Shown here in pieces: positions 26,045-34,888 of a DNA stretch of 64,000 bases. The DNA comes from Pelagibius sp028280305. GTDB lineage: Bacteria; Pseudomonadota; Alphaproteobacteria; Kiloniellales; Kiloniellaceae. The notes under the pieces are model-generated. The model was not told the DNA's origin and ran no database searches. It saw nothing but the letters and a program-made list of their open reading frames with translations. The stretch lies in the NCBI RefSeq assembly GCF_965233615.1, contig NZ_OZ247495.1; one strand, given 5' to 3'. A program made the position numbers and the translations under genes. Position 1 is the first letter of the stretch. Each line of letters starts with the position of its first letter.

Positions 26045-26695
26045 ATGGCGATCTTGAAAATTGCCCGTATGGGCCATCCGATTCTGCGCCGGAAGGCCGA
26101 TCCCGTGGCCGACCCCCGGGCGCCGGAGATCCACCGTCTGGTGCGCGATATGCTGGAAACCATGGACGACGCCGGTGGTACCGGCCTGGCGGCCCCACAG
26201 GTCCATGTTCCTTTGCGGGTCGTGGTGTTCTTTGTCGCAGGGGCCCGCGCCGCTGCCGAAGACGCGGGCAACGGCGCCGAGCTTCGCGAGACGGCGGACA
26301 GCCGCGCGGTGCCGCTGACGATCCTGATCAACCCTGAGATCGAAGTCCTGGACGACGCGGTCGCGCTGGGGCCGGAGGCCTGCCTCTCCGTACCCGGCCT
26401 GGTCGGCCAGGTGCCACGCCCGCAGCGGATCCGATATCGGGGCCAAACCCTGGAAGGCGACGTCATTGAACGCGAGGCCGGCGGTTTCCATGCCCGGGTG
26501 GTTCAGCATGAGTGCGACCATTTGGACGGTATTCTCTATCCGCAGCGCATGACAGACTTGTCGATGCTGGCTTTCGCCGAGGAGGCCATGCGGGCCCAGA
26601 CGGCGGAGGAGGCGCCGCCATCCGAGCCGGCCGGAGGCGAATTCTCCGGTGAAACGCCCTTGGGCGAAGACGAGGTTCTGCAAGATCATGGCTGA
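26045..26695 (+). CDS. def: Peptide deformylase
   Basis: Removes the N-formyl group from nascent proteins using a divalent metal. All three motifs are present in the 216-residue protein: GTGLAAPQV (about 46-53), EACLSVPG with metal ligand Cys113, and QHECDHLDG with His155, catalytic Glu156 and His159. Motif 2 reads EACLS where most have EGCLS. An insertion of about 20 residues after PLRVVVFFVAG and a longer C-terminal tail set it apart from the housekeeping form, so it may be a second copy in the genome. It overlaps the COQ9 gene by 8 bases. Confidence 0.93.
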   Translation: MAILKIARMGHPILRRKADPVADPRAPEIHRLVRDMLETMDDAGGTGLAAPQVHVPLRVVVFFVAGARAAAEDAGNGAELRETADSRAVPLTILINPEIEVLDDAVALGPEACLSVPGLVGQVPRPQRIRYRGQTLEGDVIEREAGGFHARVVQHECDHLDGILYPQRMTDLSMLAFAEEAMRAQTAEEAPPSEPAGGEFSGETPLGEDEVLQDHG

Positions 26696-27368
26696 CGACA
26701 AGAAAAGACTGGCCCTGCTGGATGCGGCTCTGCGGCATGTGCCTTTCGACGGCTGGACCTGGCGGGCGATCGATGCGGCGGCGAAAGACCTTGAGATCGA
26801 TCCCGTCGAAGCGCGGCGCCTCTACCCCGGCGGCCCGGAGGAGATGATCCGCGCTTTCAGCAGTGAGGCCGACCGTCAGATGCTGGCCGGCCTGGAGCGC
26901 CTGGATCTGGAGTCGATGAAGGTGCGGGACAAGGTGACGGCGGGCGTGCGTTTGCGCCTGGAAGCGGTCGCCGCCCATCGCGAGGCGGCAAGGCGGGCCC
27001 TGGCCTTCTTTGCGATGCCTCAGTACGCCGCCAGCGGGCTGCGTTGTCTTTACCGCACGGTGGATGCCATCTGGTATGCCGCCGGTGACACCGCGACCGA
27101 CTATAACTTCTATACCAAGCGCGGCCTGCTCGCCGGTGTCTACTCCTCTACGCTGTTGTACTGGCTGAACGACAAGTCCGACGACTATGCCGCCACCTGG
27201 GCCTTCCTGGACCGCCGGATTGCCGAGGTGCTGAAGGTCGCCGGCCGCCTGGGCAAGGGCGTCTCTGCGGCGATGAACCTGCCGGACCGTCTCTTCGGGC
27301 GCTTCGCCGAGGCAGGAAAGGGGCTGGCGCGAAACCGCGGCAGCCGTCTTCGCGGCGCCCGCCGCTAG
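26688..27368 (+). CDS. COQ9 family protein (ubiquinone biosynthesis)
   Basis: A 226-residue homologue of mitochondrial COQ9, a lipid-binding protein with a TetR-like fold that presents ubiquinone precursors to COQ7. The N-terminal helix-turn-helix-like part contains HVPFDGWTWRAIDAAAKDLE, and the C-terminal COQ9 domain has the typical YRTVDAIWYAAGDTATDYNF and YTKRGLLAGVYSSTLLYWL. The ATG at 26688 overlaps the end of def. This family is largely confined to alphaproteobacteria and mitochondria, which supports the taxonomic reading. Confidence 0.93.
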   Translation: MADDKKRLALLDAALRHVPFDGWTWRAIDAAAKDLEIDPVEARRLYPGGPEEMIRAFSSEADRQMLAGLERLDLESMKVRDKVTAGVRLRLEAVAAHREAARRALAFFAMPQYAASGLRCLYRTVDAIWYAAGDTATDYNFYTKRGLLAGVYSSTLLYWLNDKSDDYAATWAFLDRRIAEVLKVAGRLGKGVSAAMNLPDRLFGRFAEAGKGLARNRGSRLRGARR

Positions 27369-27578
27369 ACGCCTCACTTACTGAAAAGTCCAGCTAAAAC
27401 AATCCTTTCGGATTCCTAGAGCGCTGTCTTCCTCACCCCGCCGGGTGCCAAACCACGGGTCCGGAGGGGTTGGCCTCTTGCTGTTTCTGCAAGTTTGCTT
27501 GCATCGGTGTCATCATTGTGCAATATTACTGGCATAAGATGTTCCCGTGCAAAGCGGGACTGGGGAGGAGCCGTCAAA

Positions 27579-28418
27579 TTGTCCATTGTGGTTCGCATGA
27601 AAGATGCGGCCGACCGGCTGACGCCGTCGGAACGCAGGATGGTGCAGGAGATCGTCGCCAAGCCGCGCGATGCCGCGCTGGGAACCGCCGCCGATCTGGC
27701 GCAGTCCATCGGCGTCCATGAAGCCACCGCCTCGCGCCTAGCCCGCAAGCTGGGTTTCCAGAGTTACGCCGGTTTTCGCGATGCGTTGCGGGAGGAGTTC
27801 ATCGCCCGCACCGACCCGGCGGTGCGGGTGCGCACCACTCTTGAGGACACGCGCGGCGCCAACCTGATCGCCGAACTGGTGGTGCAGGAAGCCGCCGCCC
27901 TTGAGGCTTTGCAGGAATACCTTTCGATCGAGCAGATCGAAGCGATCGCCGGCGAGCTTTACAACGCCAGAAAAATTTTCGTCTTCGCACGCGGCAATGC
28001 AGAGGCCCTGGCCGTGATGATGGAACGCCGCCTGCGGCGTTTCGGAATGAGCGTCGTGCGTCTGCGCGGCGACGGCCGTGACCTCGCCGAACAGATGGTC
28101 GAGTTGACGCCGGAGGATGCGGTTCTTGCCTTCGCGTTCCGGCGCCAGCCGCGTCACTACGGCGCAGTGGTTGAACTGGCCAAGACCCGTGGGGCATCGA
28201 GCATCGCGATCACCGGCGCCGTGGGACCGACTCTCAGCCCGGCGGCGGATCATCTGGTTTCCGCACCGCGCAGCGGGCGCCGTGAAGGCTTCCAGTCGCT
28301 GATCGTGCCGATGACGATTTGTAACGCCCTCATCCTGCAATTGGCGCGGCGCGACGAAGACCGTTCGCTGCGCACCCTGGAAGCTCTCGGAGAGCTGATC
28401 AAACGCTTTGAATCCTGA
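27579..28418 (+). CDS. MurR/RpiR family transcriptional regulator
   Basis: A 279-residue regulator with an N-terminal RpiR helix-turn-helix (LTPSERRMVQEIVAKPRDAA, then IGVHEATASRLARKLGFQSY) and a C-terminal SIS sugar-phosphate-binding domain (about 125-255, with KIFVFARGNAEALAVMMERR). The start is set by GGGGAGGAG eight bases before the TTG at 27579; the ATG at 27597 is too far. It heads a same-strand operon with an ABC importer and a phosphatase. Because SIS domains bind phosphorylated sugars, a sugar phosphate or similar phosphoester is the likely inducer (inference). Confidence 0.92.
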   Translation: MSIVVRMKDAADRLTPSERRMVQEIVAKPRDAALGTAADLAQSIGVHEATASRLARKLGFQSYAGFRDALREEFIARTDPAVRVRTTLEDTRGANLIAELVVQEAAALEALQEYLSIEQIEAIAGELYNARKIFVFARGNAEALAVMMERRLRRFGMSVVRLRGDGRDLAEQMVELTPEDAVLAFAFRRQPRHYGAVVELAKTRGASSIAITGAVGPTLSPAADHLVSAPRSGRREGFQSLIVPMTICNALILQLARRDEDRSLRTLEALGELIKRFES

Positions 28419-28441
28419 CATCCAATAGGGGAGACCGGATC

Positions 28442-29563
28442 ATGAAGAGACTGTTTCAAGCAGCGGCCTTTCTCGCCGCAGGCACGCTGGTTCTGCCGGC
28501 GCAGGCCGACGACATGAACATGAAGTCGCCGGAGGAGCTGCTGGCCGGCGCCAAGGCTGAAGGCCAGGTGGTGGTCTATTCCTTCACCAGCCGGATCAAG
28601 AAGGTCGAGGCAGCCTTCGAAGAAGCCTATCCGGGCATCGATCTCGTCGGCTACGACATTTCCTCCACCGAGCAGATCACCCGCTTGCAGGCCGAATATC
28701 AGGCCGGCGTGGTGAACGCGGATGTGATCTACATCTCCGATGCACCGGTGGTCTACGACAAGCTTCTCGGCGCCGGCATCGTCACGCCCTATGTGCCGCC
28801 GCGTGTCGCCGACCGGGTGCCGGCGGCCTTCAAGGCGCCGCTGCTGGCCCAGCGCCTCTCCACCAAAGTGCTCATGTACAACGAGGAGGCCAACCCGAAC
28901 GGACCGCCCATCGACAACCTCTGGGCACTGACGACCGAAGCCTGGAAGGGACGGGTGGTGATGGTCGATCCGCTGCAGCGCGGCGACTACCTCGATCTCA
29001 TGACCGAGATTGTGCTGCAATCCGATGCGATGGCCGAAGCCTATGAGGCACAGTTCGGCAAGAAGATCGCCCTGTCCTCGGGCGCCCGCAACGCCGGCGA
29101 ACAGTTCATCGCCGACCTCTTTGCCAACGATCTTATTCTTGTCGGCTCGACCGACGACGTGAACGCCGCCGTCGGCAAGCTGGGTCAGAGCAATCCGCCG
29201 CTCGGTTTCACCAGCTATTCCGACCGCCGCGACAATGCGGAAGAAGGCTGGGCCCTGCAGCTTGCCAATTCGGTGCAGCCTTCGCCGGGGATCGTCTTCC
29301 CGGCGGTGATCGGCATTGCCGAGGGCGCCAAAAATCCTGCCGCCGCGCGGCTGGTTATCGACTTCCTGATGGGGGACGAGTCTGCCACCGGCGGCGCGGG
29401 CTTCAAGCCCTTCTATGTGCCGGGCGACTATGCGACGCGAACCGACATCACGCCGCATCCCGATGCCGTGCCGCTCTCGGAATTCGCGGCCTGGCGGGTG
29501 GATCCGGCAAAGACGGCCGAGATTCGCGCCGATATCGCAGACCTCGTTCTGACTTTGCAGTAG
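28442..29563 (+). CDS. ABC transporter substrate-binding protein (AfuA/FbpA-like)
   Basis: Periplasmic receptor of 373 residues with a signal peptide (1-22, ending AQA). It has the fold-family pattern of ferric/AfuA receptors: LLAGAKAEGQVVVYSFTSR, NADVIYISDAPVVYDKL, and VFPAVIGIAEGAKNPAAARL. The tandem tyrosines that bind iron in FbpA are not visible in the corresponding region (SYSDRRDNAEEGWALQL). With an SIS-domain regulator upstream and a phosphatase downstream, the ligand is more likely a sugar phosphate or other phosphoester, as shown for AfuA in other bacteria (inference). Confidence 0.88.
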   Translation: MKRLFQAAAFLAAGTLVLPAQADDMNMKSPEELLAGAKAEGQVVVYSFTSRIKKVEAAFEEAYPGIDLVGYDISSTEQITRLQAEYQAGVVNADVIYISDAPVVYDKLLGAGIVTPYVPPRVADRVPAAFKAPLLAQRLSTKVLMYNEEANPNGPPIDNLWALTTEAWKGRVVMVDPLQRGDYLDLMTEIVLQSDAMAEAYEAQFGKKIALSSGARNAGEQFIADLFANDLILVGSTDDVNAAVGKLGQSNPPLGFTSYSDRRDNAEEGWALQLANSVQPSPGIVFPAVIGIAEGAKNPAAARLVIDFLMGDESATGGAGFKPFYVPGDYATRTDITPHPDAVPLSEFAAWRVDPAKTAEIRADIADLVLTLQ

Positions 29564-29566
29564 TCT

Positions 29567-29602
29567 GGGCAGCAGTCCGGGCGGTCGTCCGGGCAGCAGT
29601 CC
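29567..29602. repeat. Three 12-bp direct repeats between SBP and permease genes
   Basis: GGGCAGCAGTCC, GGGCGGTCGTCC and GGGCAGCAGTCC follow one another directly after the receptor gene. The first and third are identical. They may be simple slippage products; no function is evident. Confidence 0.7.
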
Positions 29603-29632
29603 TACTGGGCATCGGAGAAAGACTGAAGATCC

Positions 29633-31378
29633 ATGGCTGATTTCGCCATCGGTCGGTCGGGGCGGCGCTTCTTCGCCTCCCCGGGACGGCCCCTCATGCT
29701 CATCGTCCTTGTGATTGCGGTGGTTCTTATTGCCGCCCCGCTGTTCAAGATCACGCTGGTGACCTTGGCGCCGGACACCATCAAGGCCTGGGGCGACGTG
29801 TTGTGGAGCCGGCTCTCGCCGAACCTCTTCTACAAGCCGCTGACAAACACCCTGACCATCGGCGCCAGCGTGGCCGGCGGCTGTGTGCTGATCGGCGGCT
29901 TTCTGGCCTGGCTGGTGGTGATGACGGATGTCCCGTTCCGCCGCACCATCGCCGTGCTCTCGACCCTGCCGTTCATGATCCCGAGCTTTGCCGCGGCGCT
30001 GGCCTGGGGCGTGCTTTTCCGAAACGACCGTATCGGCGGTCAGGTCGGCTTTCTCGAGGGTCTCGGCTTCGACATTCCGAACTGGCTGGCCTGGGGCATG
30101 GTGCCGTCGTTGATCGTGCTCATCACCCACTACTACTCCCTTACCTTCACGGTGATTGCCGCTGCTCTGGCGACGGTGAATTCCGATCTCGTCGAGGCTG
30201 CACAGATGGCCGGCGCCAAGCGCCGCAAGATCTTCTTCGGCATCATTCTGCCGGTCACTCTGCCGGCGGTGATCGCCGGCGGTTCGCTGTCCTTTGCCGG
30301 CGGGGTATCGAACTTCGCGGTGCCCGCGCTGCTCGGCCTGCCGGTACGCATGCAGACCCTCTCGACCCGCATCTACGGGATGATGGAGGTCGGCCAGACC
30401 GCCCGCGGCTACGTCATCGCTATTCTTCTGGTATTGATCTCGGCCTTCTTCCTTTGGCTCGGCAATCGCCTGATCACCGGCCGGCGCTCCTACGCGACCA
30501 TCACCGGCAAGGGCGGGCGGGCCAAGCGCTTCGATCTCGGCGGGCTGCGCTGGCCGCTCTGTGCCCTGGCCATCGGCGTCAGCGTGTTCTCAACCATCGT
30601 GCCGGTCCTGGTGCTGATCGCCTCCAGCTTTGCGCCGTCCTCGGCGGCGCTGTTCTCCAACTGGACGCTGCACTACTGGATGGGTGAGTCGACGCCGGCC
30701 ATTGCCCAGGGTCTCGCGGGCATTGCCTACAATCCGGACATTCTCTCCGCCATCGTGATCACCATCGGTCTCGGTCTCTGCGTCGCGGCCTGCGGCACCG
30801 TTCTTGGCCTGCTGGTGTCCTACAGTCTGGTGCGCGCGAAGCGCGGTGTCGTCCCCACCGTTGTCAGCCAGCTTTGTTTCCTGCCGCTTTTCGTACCCGG
30901 CATCGCCTTCGGCGCCGCCTATATCGCGCTCTACGGCGCACCGATCGGTCCTTTCCCGGCACTCTACGGCACCTTCGGCCTGCTCGTGCTGGCGGCCACC
31001 GCCTTTCTGATTCCCTTTGCCGTGCAGACCGGCCGCGCCGTGATCCAGCAGGTAAGCGGCGATCTGGAAGAAAGTGCAAAGCTGACCGGGGCCGGTTTCC
31101 TGCGCCGCCTGACGGCGATCACCGTGCCGCTGTCGATCCGCGGCCTCACCGCGGGGGCCTTGCTGGTCTTCGTGAAAATCGTGCGCGACCTCTCGCTGGT
31201 GGTGCTGCTGTTTACCCCGACCATGCCGGTCTTGAGCGTGGTCGCCTTTCGCTACGCCTCGGAGGGATTTGCCCAGTTCGCCAACGCGATTACGGTGGTG
31301 ATCCTGACGATCTCGATCACCGTTTCGCTGCTGGCCAACAAGCTGCAGGCGAAGTCCCAACCCTGGCTGAAGAATTAG
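29633..31378 (+). CDS. ABC transporter permease, fused two-domain FbpB/AfuB type
   Basis: A 581-residue inner-membrane protein with about 12 hydrophobic helices in two homologous halves, each carrying an ABC coupling loop: the first around LVEAAQMAGAKRRKIFFGII, the second around LEESAKLTGAGFLRRLTAIT. Both show the EAA pattern (E/D-x-A-x-x-x-G). The fused double permease is the hallmark of the ferric/AfuB/thiamine class of importers. It is followed 15 bases later by the ATPase gene. Confidence 0.93.
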   Translation: MADFAIGRSGRRFFASPGRPLMLIVLVIAVVLIAAPLFKITLVTLAPDTIKAWGDVLWSRLSPNLFYKPLTNTLTIGASVAGGCVLIGGFLAWLVVMTDVPFRRTIAVLSTLPFMIPSFAAALAWGVLFRNDRIGGQVGFLEGLGFDIPNWLAWGMVPSLIVLITHYYSLTFTVIAAALATVNSDLVEAAQMAGAKRRKIFFGIILPVTLPAVIAGGSLSFAGGVSNFAVPALLGLPVRMQTLSTRIYGMMEVGQTARGYVIAILLVLISAFFLWLGNRLITGRRSYATITGKGGRAKRFDLGGLRWPLCALAIGVSVFSTIVPVLVLIASSFAPSSAALFSNWTLHYWMGESTPAIAQGLAGIAYNPDILSAIVITIGLGLCVAACGTVLGLLVSYSLVRAKRGVVPTVVSQLCFLPLFVPGIAFGAAYIALYGAPIGPFPALYGTFGLLVLAATAFLIPFAVQTGRAVIQQVSGDLEESAKLTGAGFLRRLTAITVPLSIRGLTAGALLVFVKIVRDLSLVVLLFTPTMPVLSVVAFRYASEGFAQFANAITVVILTISITVSLLANKLQAKSQPWLKN

Positions 31379-31393
31379 GAGCCTTTGCCAAAG

Positions 31394-32515
31394 ATGATCA
31401 GAATCTCCGATCTCACAAAGCGCTTCGGCGCCGTGGAAGCGGTGCGCGGCGTCAGCCTGGAGGTTCCGCAGGGGGCCTTCCTGGTGCTCGTTGGCCCCTC
31501 GGGCTGTGGCAAGTCCACCATGCTGCGGATGCTCGCCGGGCTTGAAGCGCCGAGCGGCGGCACCATCGAGTTCGGCGGCAAGGTCGTTTCCGACGGTGCG
31601 CGTCATTGGACGGTGGAGGCATCGAAGCGCAACGCCGGCCTGGTGTTCCAATCCTATGCCCTCTGGCCGCATATGACCGTGGCCGGCAACGTCGAGTGGC
31701 CCCTGAAGGTGGCGAACTGGACGGCAGAGGAACGTGCGGCACGGGTGGCGGAGGTGTTGTCGCTGCTGGCCATCGACGATCTGGCAATGCGCTATCCCAA
31801 CGAGATTTCCGGCGGTCAGCAGCAGCGGGTCGCCATCGCCCGCATGATCGCGCCCAAGCCGGGTATCCTGTTGTTCGACGAGCCGCTTTCGAACCTCGAT
31901 GCCAAACTGCGGGTGGAGATGCGCACGGAGCTGCTGAAGATCCACCGCGCGACCGCGGCCACGTCGGTCTATGTCACCCACGATCAGGTGGAGGCAATGA
32001 CCATGGCCAGTCATGTCGCAGTGATGAACCACGGTCTGGTCGAGCAGTTCGGGGCGCCGGATGCCCTGGTGGCCGATCCGGAAACCGCTTTCGTCGCCAC
32101 CTTCCTCGGCACCCCGCCCAACAACATGATCGCCGTCGAACCGGGCGGGGAGGGCGCGCTCTTTGCCGGCCGCGCCCTGCCGACGGAGATGACGGTGGAG
32201 CAGCCGGTCGACTTCATGTACCGGGCCGAGGACCTGGACCTTGCCGAGGCCGCCAACGGCCGCACCCTGGCGATGGAGTTTGCCGAGGCCAGCCCCATTG
32301 CCGGGCGCTACATGGTGACCGGCATCTCCGGCGACCTGCGTCTCACCGCCATTGTCGACCGGGCGCCGCGTCTGTTGCCGGGCGACACCGTACACTTCAG
32401 AATTCCGGAGAGACCGGCCGCAATCTTCGCCAAGAGCGGGCACCGCATCGCGGGGGAAAACCCGGGCGGGGAGCCAAAGGTCCAGCAGCGACTGGCTGAG
32501 GGAGCTGGGGCATGA
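31394..32515 (+). CDS. ABC transporter ATP-binding protein
   Basis: A 373-residue ATPase: Walker A GPSGCGKSTM, Q-loop FQSYALWPHM, signature ISGGQQQRVAIARM, Walker B GILLFDEPLSNLD and switch His in VYVTHDQVEAMT. A C-terminal TOBE-like domain (about 280-373) suggests regulation by substrate or phosphotransferase status. The ATG at 31394 is chosen because TAGGAG lies 11 bases upstream; an in-frame TTG nine bases earlier is too close to it. It ends with a 4-base overlap with the phosphatase gene, so the two are translationally coupled. Confidence 0.94.
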   Translation: MIRISDLTKRFGAVEAVRGVSLEVPQGAFLVLVGPSGCGKSTMLRMLAGLEAPSGGTIEFGGKVVSDGARHWTVEASKRNAGLVFQSYALWPHMTVAGNVEWPLKVANWTAEERAARVAEVLSLLAIDDLAMRYPNEISGGQQQRVAIARMIAPKPGILLFDEPLSNLDAKLRVEMRTELLKIHRATAATSVYVTHDQVEAMTMASHVAVMNHGLVEQFGAPDALVADPETAFVATFLGTPPNNMIAVEPGGEGALFAGRALPTEMTVEQPVDFMYRAEDLDLAEAANGRTLAMEFAEASPIAGRYMVTGISGDLRLTAIVDRAPRLLPGDTVHFRIPERPAAIFAKSGHRIAGENPGGEPKVQQRLAEGAGA

Positions 32516-33123
32516 TGCGTCTGTTTCTCGTCCGCCACGGCCAGTCGGAATGGAACGCCGGGCGCCGCCTTCAGGGGCAGGCCGATACGGCCCTCTCGGA
32601 CCATGGCCGCAATCAGGCCCGCGCCCTGGCGGCGACGGTCCAGGCGTTGCAGCCCGAACGGATCATCGCTTCGGATCTCACCCGCACCCGGGAAACCGCT
32701 AATCTGCTCGGCTATGGCGAGCATGAAACCGATTCAAACCTGCGGGAGATCGATGTCGGCGCCTGGAGCGGCCGCGCCATCGAGGATCTGATGGCCGAAG
32801 ACGAGGCGGCCTTTCTCGGCTGGCGCGCCGGCACCTATACGCCGCCGGAGGGCGAATCCTGGCGGCGTTTCAAGGCCCGCAGTCTCGTTGCGCTCGCCGA
32901 TGCGCGGGAGACGGCGGCCCGCAGCGTTCTGCTGGTGATCCACGGTGGCGTCATCCGGGCCTTGCTGGAGGGTCTGCTCGACCTCAGTCCGGCGCGCATC
33001 GTCCCCGTCGGACCGGCCAGCCTGACGGTCCTGCGCTTGGACGAGCCCAACGGGACAGCCAGTGCCCGCTTGGAAGTCTTCAACTACACGCCGGACGCCC
33101 CGGTCTTCAACGCCCCGGACTAG
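32512..33123 (+). CDS. Histidine phosphatase family protein (phosphoglycerate mutase-like)
   Basis: A 203-residue cytoplasmic phosphatase of the branch-1 histidine phosphatase superfamily. The phospho-acceptor motif LVRHGQSEWN is at residues 6-15, the second Arg in SDLTRTRETANLLG, the acidic residue in LREIDVGAWSGR, and the second catalytic His in LLVIHGGVIRALLEG. Translational coupling to the ABC ATPase implies it dephosphorylates the imported compound. The stop codon TAG is the first codon of a family B repeat. Confidence 0.92.
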   Translation: MMRLFLVRHGQSEWNAGRRLQGQADTALSDHGRNQARALAATVQALQPERIIASDLTRTRETANLLGYGEHETDSNLREIDVGAWSGRAIEDLMAEDEAAFLGWRAGTYTPPEGESWRRFKARSLVALADARETAARSVLLVIHGGVIRALLEGLLDLSPARIVPVGPASLTVLRLDEPNGTASARLEVFNYTPDAPVFNAPD

Positions 33124-33257
33124 ATCGGATCATGTTTTGACGGAACCACTTCGTGGTTGCGTCAAAACATGTGAATCCGATCGACATCAAACAGTTAGAG
33201 CAGGTCCGGGTTGGATAAACTCGCGTTAGCGATCCGTCCAACCCAGACCTGCTCTAG
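33120..33257. repeat. Dispersed double-hairpin repeat, family B copy 3
   Basis: Begins CTAGATCGGATCATG and ends ACCTGCTCTAG. It has the same two hairpins and the same order as 24063-24200. It supplies the stop codon of the histidine phosphatase gene and sits at the convergent end of purK, so it probably works as a transcription terminator or RNA-stability element. Confidence 0.85.
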
Positions 33258-33273
33258 TTCGCGGGAGAGCCGC

Positions 33274-34368
33274 TTAGCGCCGGATCAGGCGGGTAACGTG
33301 GCCCATCTTGCGGCCCGGGCGGTGGGCGGCCTTGCCGTAGAGGTGCAGCTTGTTGCCGGGATCGGTGAGGATCTTGCGCCAGTCCTCCACCTCTTCGCCC
33401 AACAGGTTTTTCATCACCGCATCGCAGAGCCGCTCGGTCGAGCCCAGCGGCAGGCCGGCGACGGCGCGGATGAACTGTTCGAACTGCGAGGTGATGCAGG
33501 CGTCGATGCTCCAGTGGCCGGAGTTGTGGGGCCGCGGCGCCATCTCGTTGACCAGCACCTTGCCGTCGTGGGTGACGAACATCTCCACCGCAAGCAGGCC
33601 GACCAGGTTCATCTCCTGCGCCAGATGGCGGGCGATGGCCTCGGCGCGGTCGGCGACTTCCTGGGACAGGTTCGCCGGCACGATGGTTTCGTCGAGGATG
33701 TGATTGCGGTGCCGGTTTTCCACCGGCACGTAGGTCCGCATTGCACCGTCACTGCCGCGGGCGACGATCACGGATATCTCCATGCGGAATTCGACCACCG
33801 CCTCGACGATGCCGGCGGCTTCGGCGGCATGGCCGCGCATGGCGGACCAGGCGGCCTCCAGATCGCCGGCGGCTGTGATACGCACCTGGCCTTTGCCGTC
33901 GTAGCCCAGTTCGGCTGATTTCAAAATGCAGGGGGTGCCGATCTCCTCCACCGCCTGCCGCAGTTCGGCGAGATCGTGGGCCGGCCGATAGTCGGCGGTG
34001 GGCACCGAAACGCTGCGGCAGAAGTCCTTCTCGCGCAGGCGGTGCTGGCAGATGCTGAGGACGTTGGTGCCCGGGCGCAGCGGCACGAGGCTTTCCAGTA
34101 GTTCGACCGTCGCGAGGGGAATGTTCTCGAACTCGAAGGTGACGACGTCGACGGCGCCGGCGAAGCGGGTGAGGGCCTCGGCATCGTCATAGGCGGCGAC
34201 GGTAAAGGCGTCGCTGACCTGATTGGCCGGGGCGTTCTCTTCCGGCCCGTAGGCATGGCAGCGGTAACCGAGCCGCGCGGCCGCCAGCGCCGCCATGCGG
34301 CCGAGCTGGCCGTTGCCGAGAATTCCGACACTGCCGCCGGGGGCGAGCGGTCCGTCTAGGTCTGCCAA
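33274..34368 (-). CDS. purK: 5-(carboxyamino)imidazole ribonucleotide synthase
   Basis: ATP-grasp enzyme of purine synthesis making N5-CAIR from AIR and bicarbonate. Opening GGSVGILGNGQLGRMAALAA is the family N-terminus; ATP-grasp elements are CILKSAELGYDGKGQVRI and LVGLLAVEMFVTHDGKVLVN followed by EMAPRPHNSGHWSIDA. The TTG at 34368 is preferred: AAGGA precedes it by 7 bases and it leaves a 22-base gap from purE. A TTG at 34419, overlapping purE, is possible. Length from this start is 364 residues, as expected. Confidence 0.93.
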   Translation of the reverse strand: MADLDGPLAPGGSVGILGNGQLGRMAALAAARLGYRCHAYGPEENAPANQVSDAFTVAAYDDAEALTRFAGAVDVVTFEFENIPLATVELLESLVPLRPGTNVLSICQHRLREKDFCRSVSVPTADYRPAHDLAELRQAVEEIGTPCILKSAELGYDGKGQVRITAAGDLEAAWSAMRGHAAEAAGIVEAVVEFRMEISVIVARGSDGAMRTYVPVENRHRNHILDETIVPANLSQEVADRAEAIARHLAQEMNLVGLLAVEMFVTHDGKVLVNEMAPRPHNSGHWSIDACITSQFEQFIRAVAGLPLGSTERLCDAVMKNLLGEEVEDWRKILTDPGNKLHLYGKAAHRPGRKMGHVTRLIRR

Positions 34369-34390
34369 GGTCGCTTCCTTCGCCTGTTGG

Positions 34391-34888
34391 TCAACTCTCG
34401 TCCTGGGGGGCTTCGGCAACCGCAGCCGTCTGCTTGGCGCGCCAATCGTCCAGGGCTGCGGCCAGAGCCGGGTTCGACAGCGCCAGCACGGCGGCGGCGA
34501 GCAGCCCGGCGTTGATTGCGCCGGCCTTTCCGATGGCCAGGGTGCCGACGGGAACGCCGCCGGGCATCTGGACGATCGACAGCAGCGAATCCTGACCGCT
34601 CAGCGCCTTGCTCTCGACCGGTACGCCGAAGACCGGCAGCGGTGTCATGGCGGCGGCCATGCCCGGCAGGTGCGCCGCACCGCCGGCCCCGGCGATGATT
34701 ACCTTCAGGCCGCGCTCCCTTGCGCCGCCGGCATAGTCATAGAGCCGCTTTGGGGTCCGATGGGCGGAGACGATTCGGGTCTCGTAGCCGACGCCCAGGG
34801 CGTCCAGAACCTCTGCGGCGTGCTTCATGGTGGGCCAGTCCGACTGGCTGCCCATGATAATGCCGACTTCCGGTGAGCCGTCGTTCAT
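34391..34888 (-). CDS. purE: 5-(carboxyamino)imidazole ribonucleotide mutase
   Basis: Class I PurE, 165 residues, converting N5-CAIR to CAIR. Signature segments are VGIIMGSQSDWPTMKHAAEV, the SAHRTPKRLYDYA motif with its active-site histidine, IIAGAGGAAHLPGM and LPVFGVPVESKALSGQDSLL. The ATG at 34888 has GAGGACAGG directly upstream. It is the first gene of a purE-purK operon. Confidence 0.96.
   Translation of the reverse strand: MNDGSPEVGIIMGSQSDWPTMKHAAEVLDALGVGYETRIVSAHRTPKRLYDYAGGARERGLKVIIAGAGGAAHLPGMAAAMTPLPVFGVPVESKALSGQDSLLSIVQMPGGVPVGTLAIGKAGAINAGLLAAAVLALSNPALAAALDDWRAKQTAAVAEAPQDES

Noticed and set aside
28250..32443. Two long - strand open frames (626 and 617 residues)
   Set aside because: Both lie opposite the ABC importer genes and carry no motif.
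28442..32515. Iron(III) ABC transporter
   Set aside because: Fold family fits, but the receptor lacks visible tandem Tyr ligands, and the regulator and phosphatase context points to phosphoesters.
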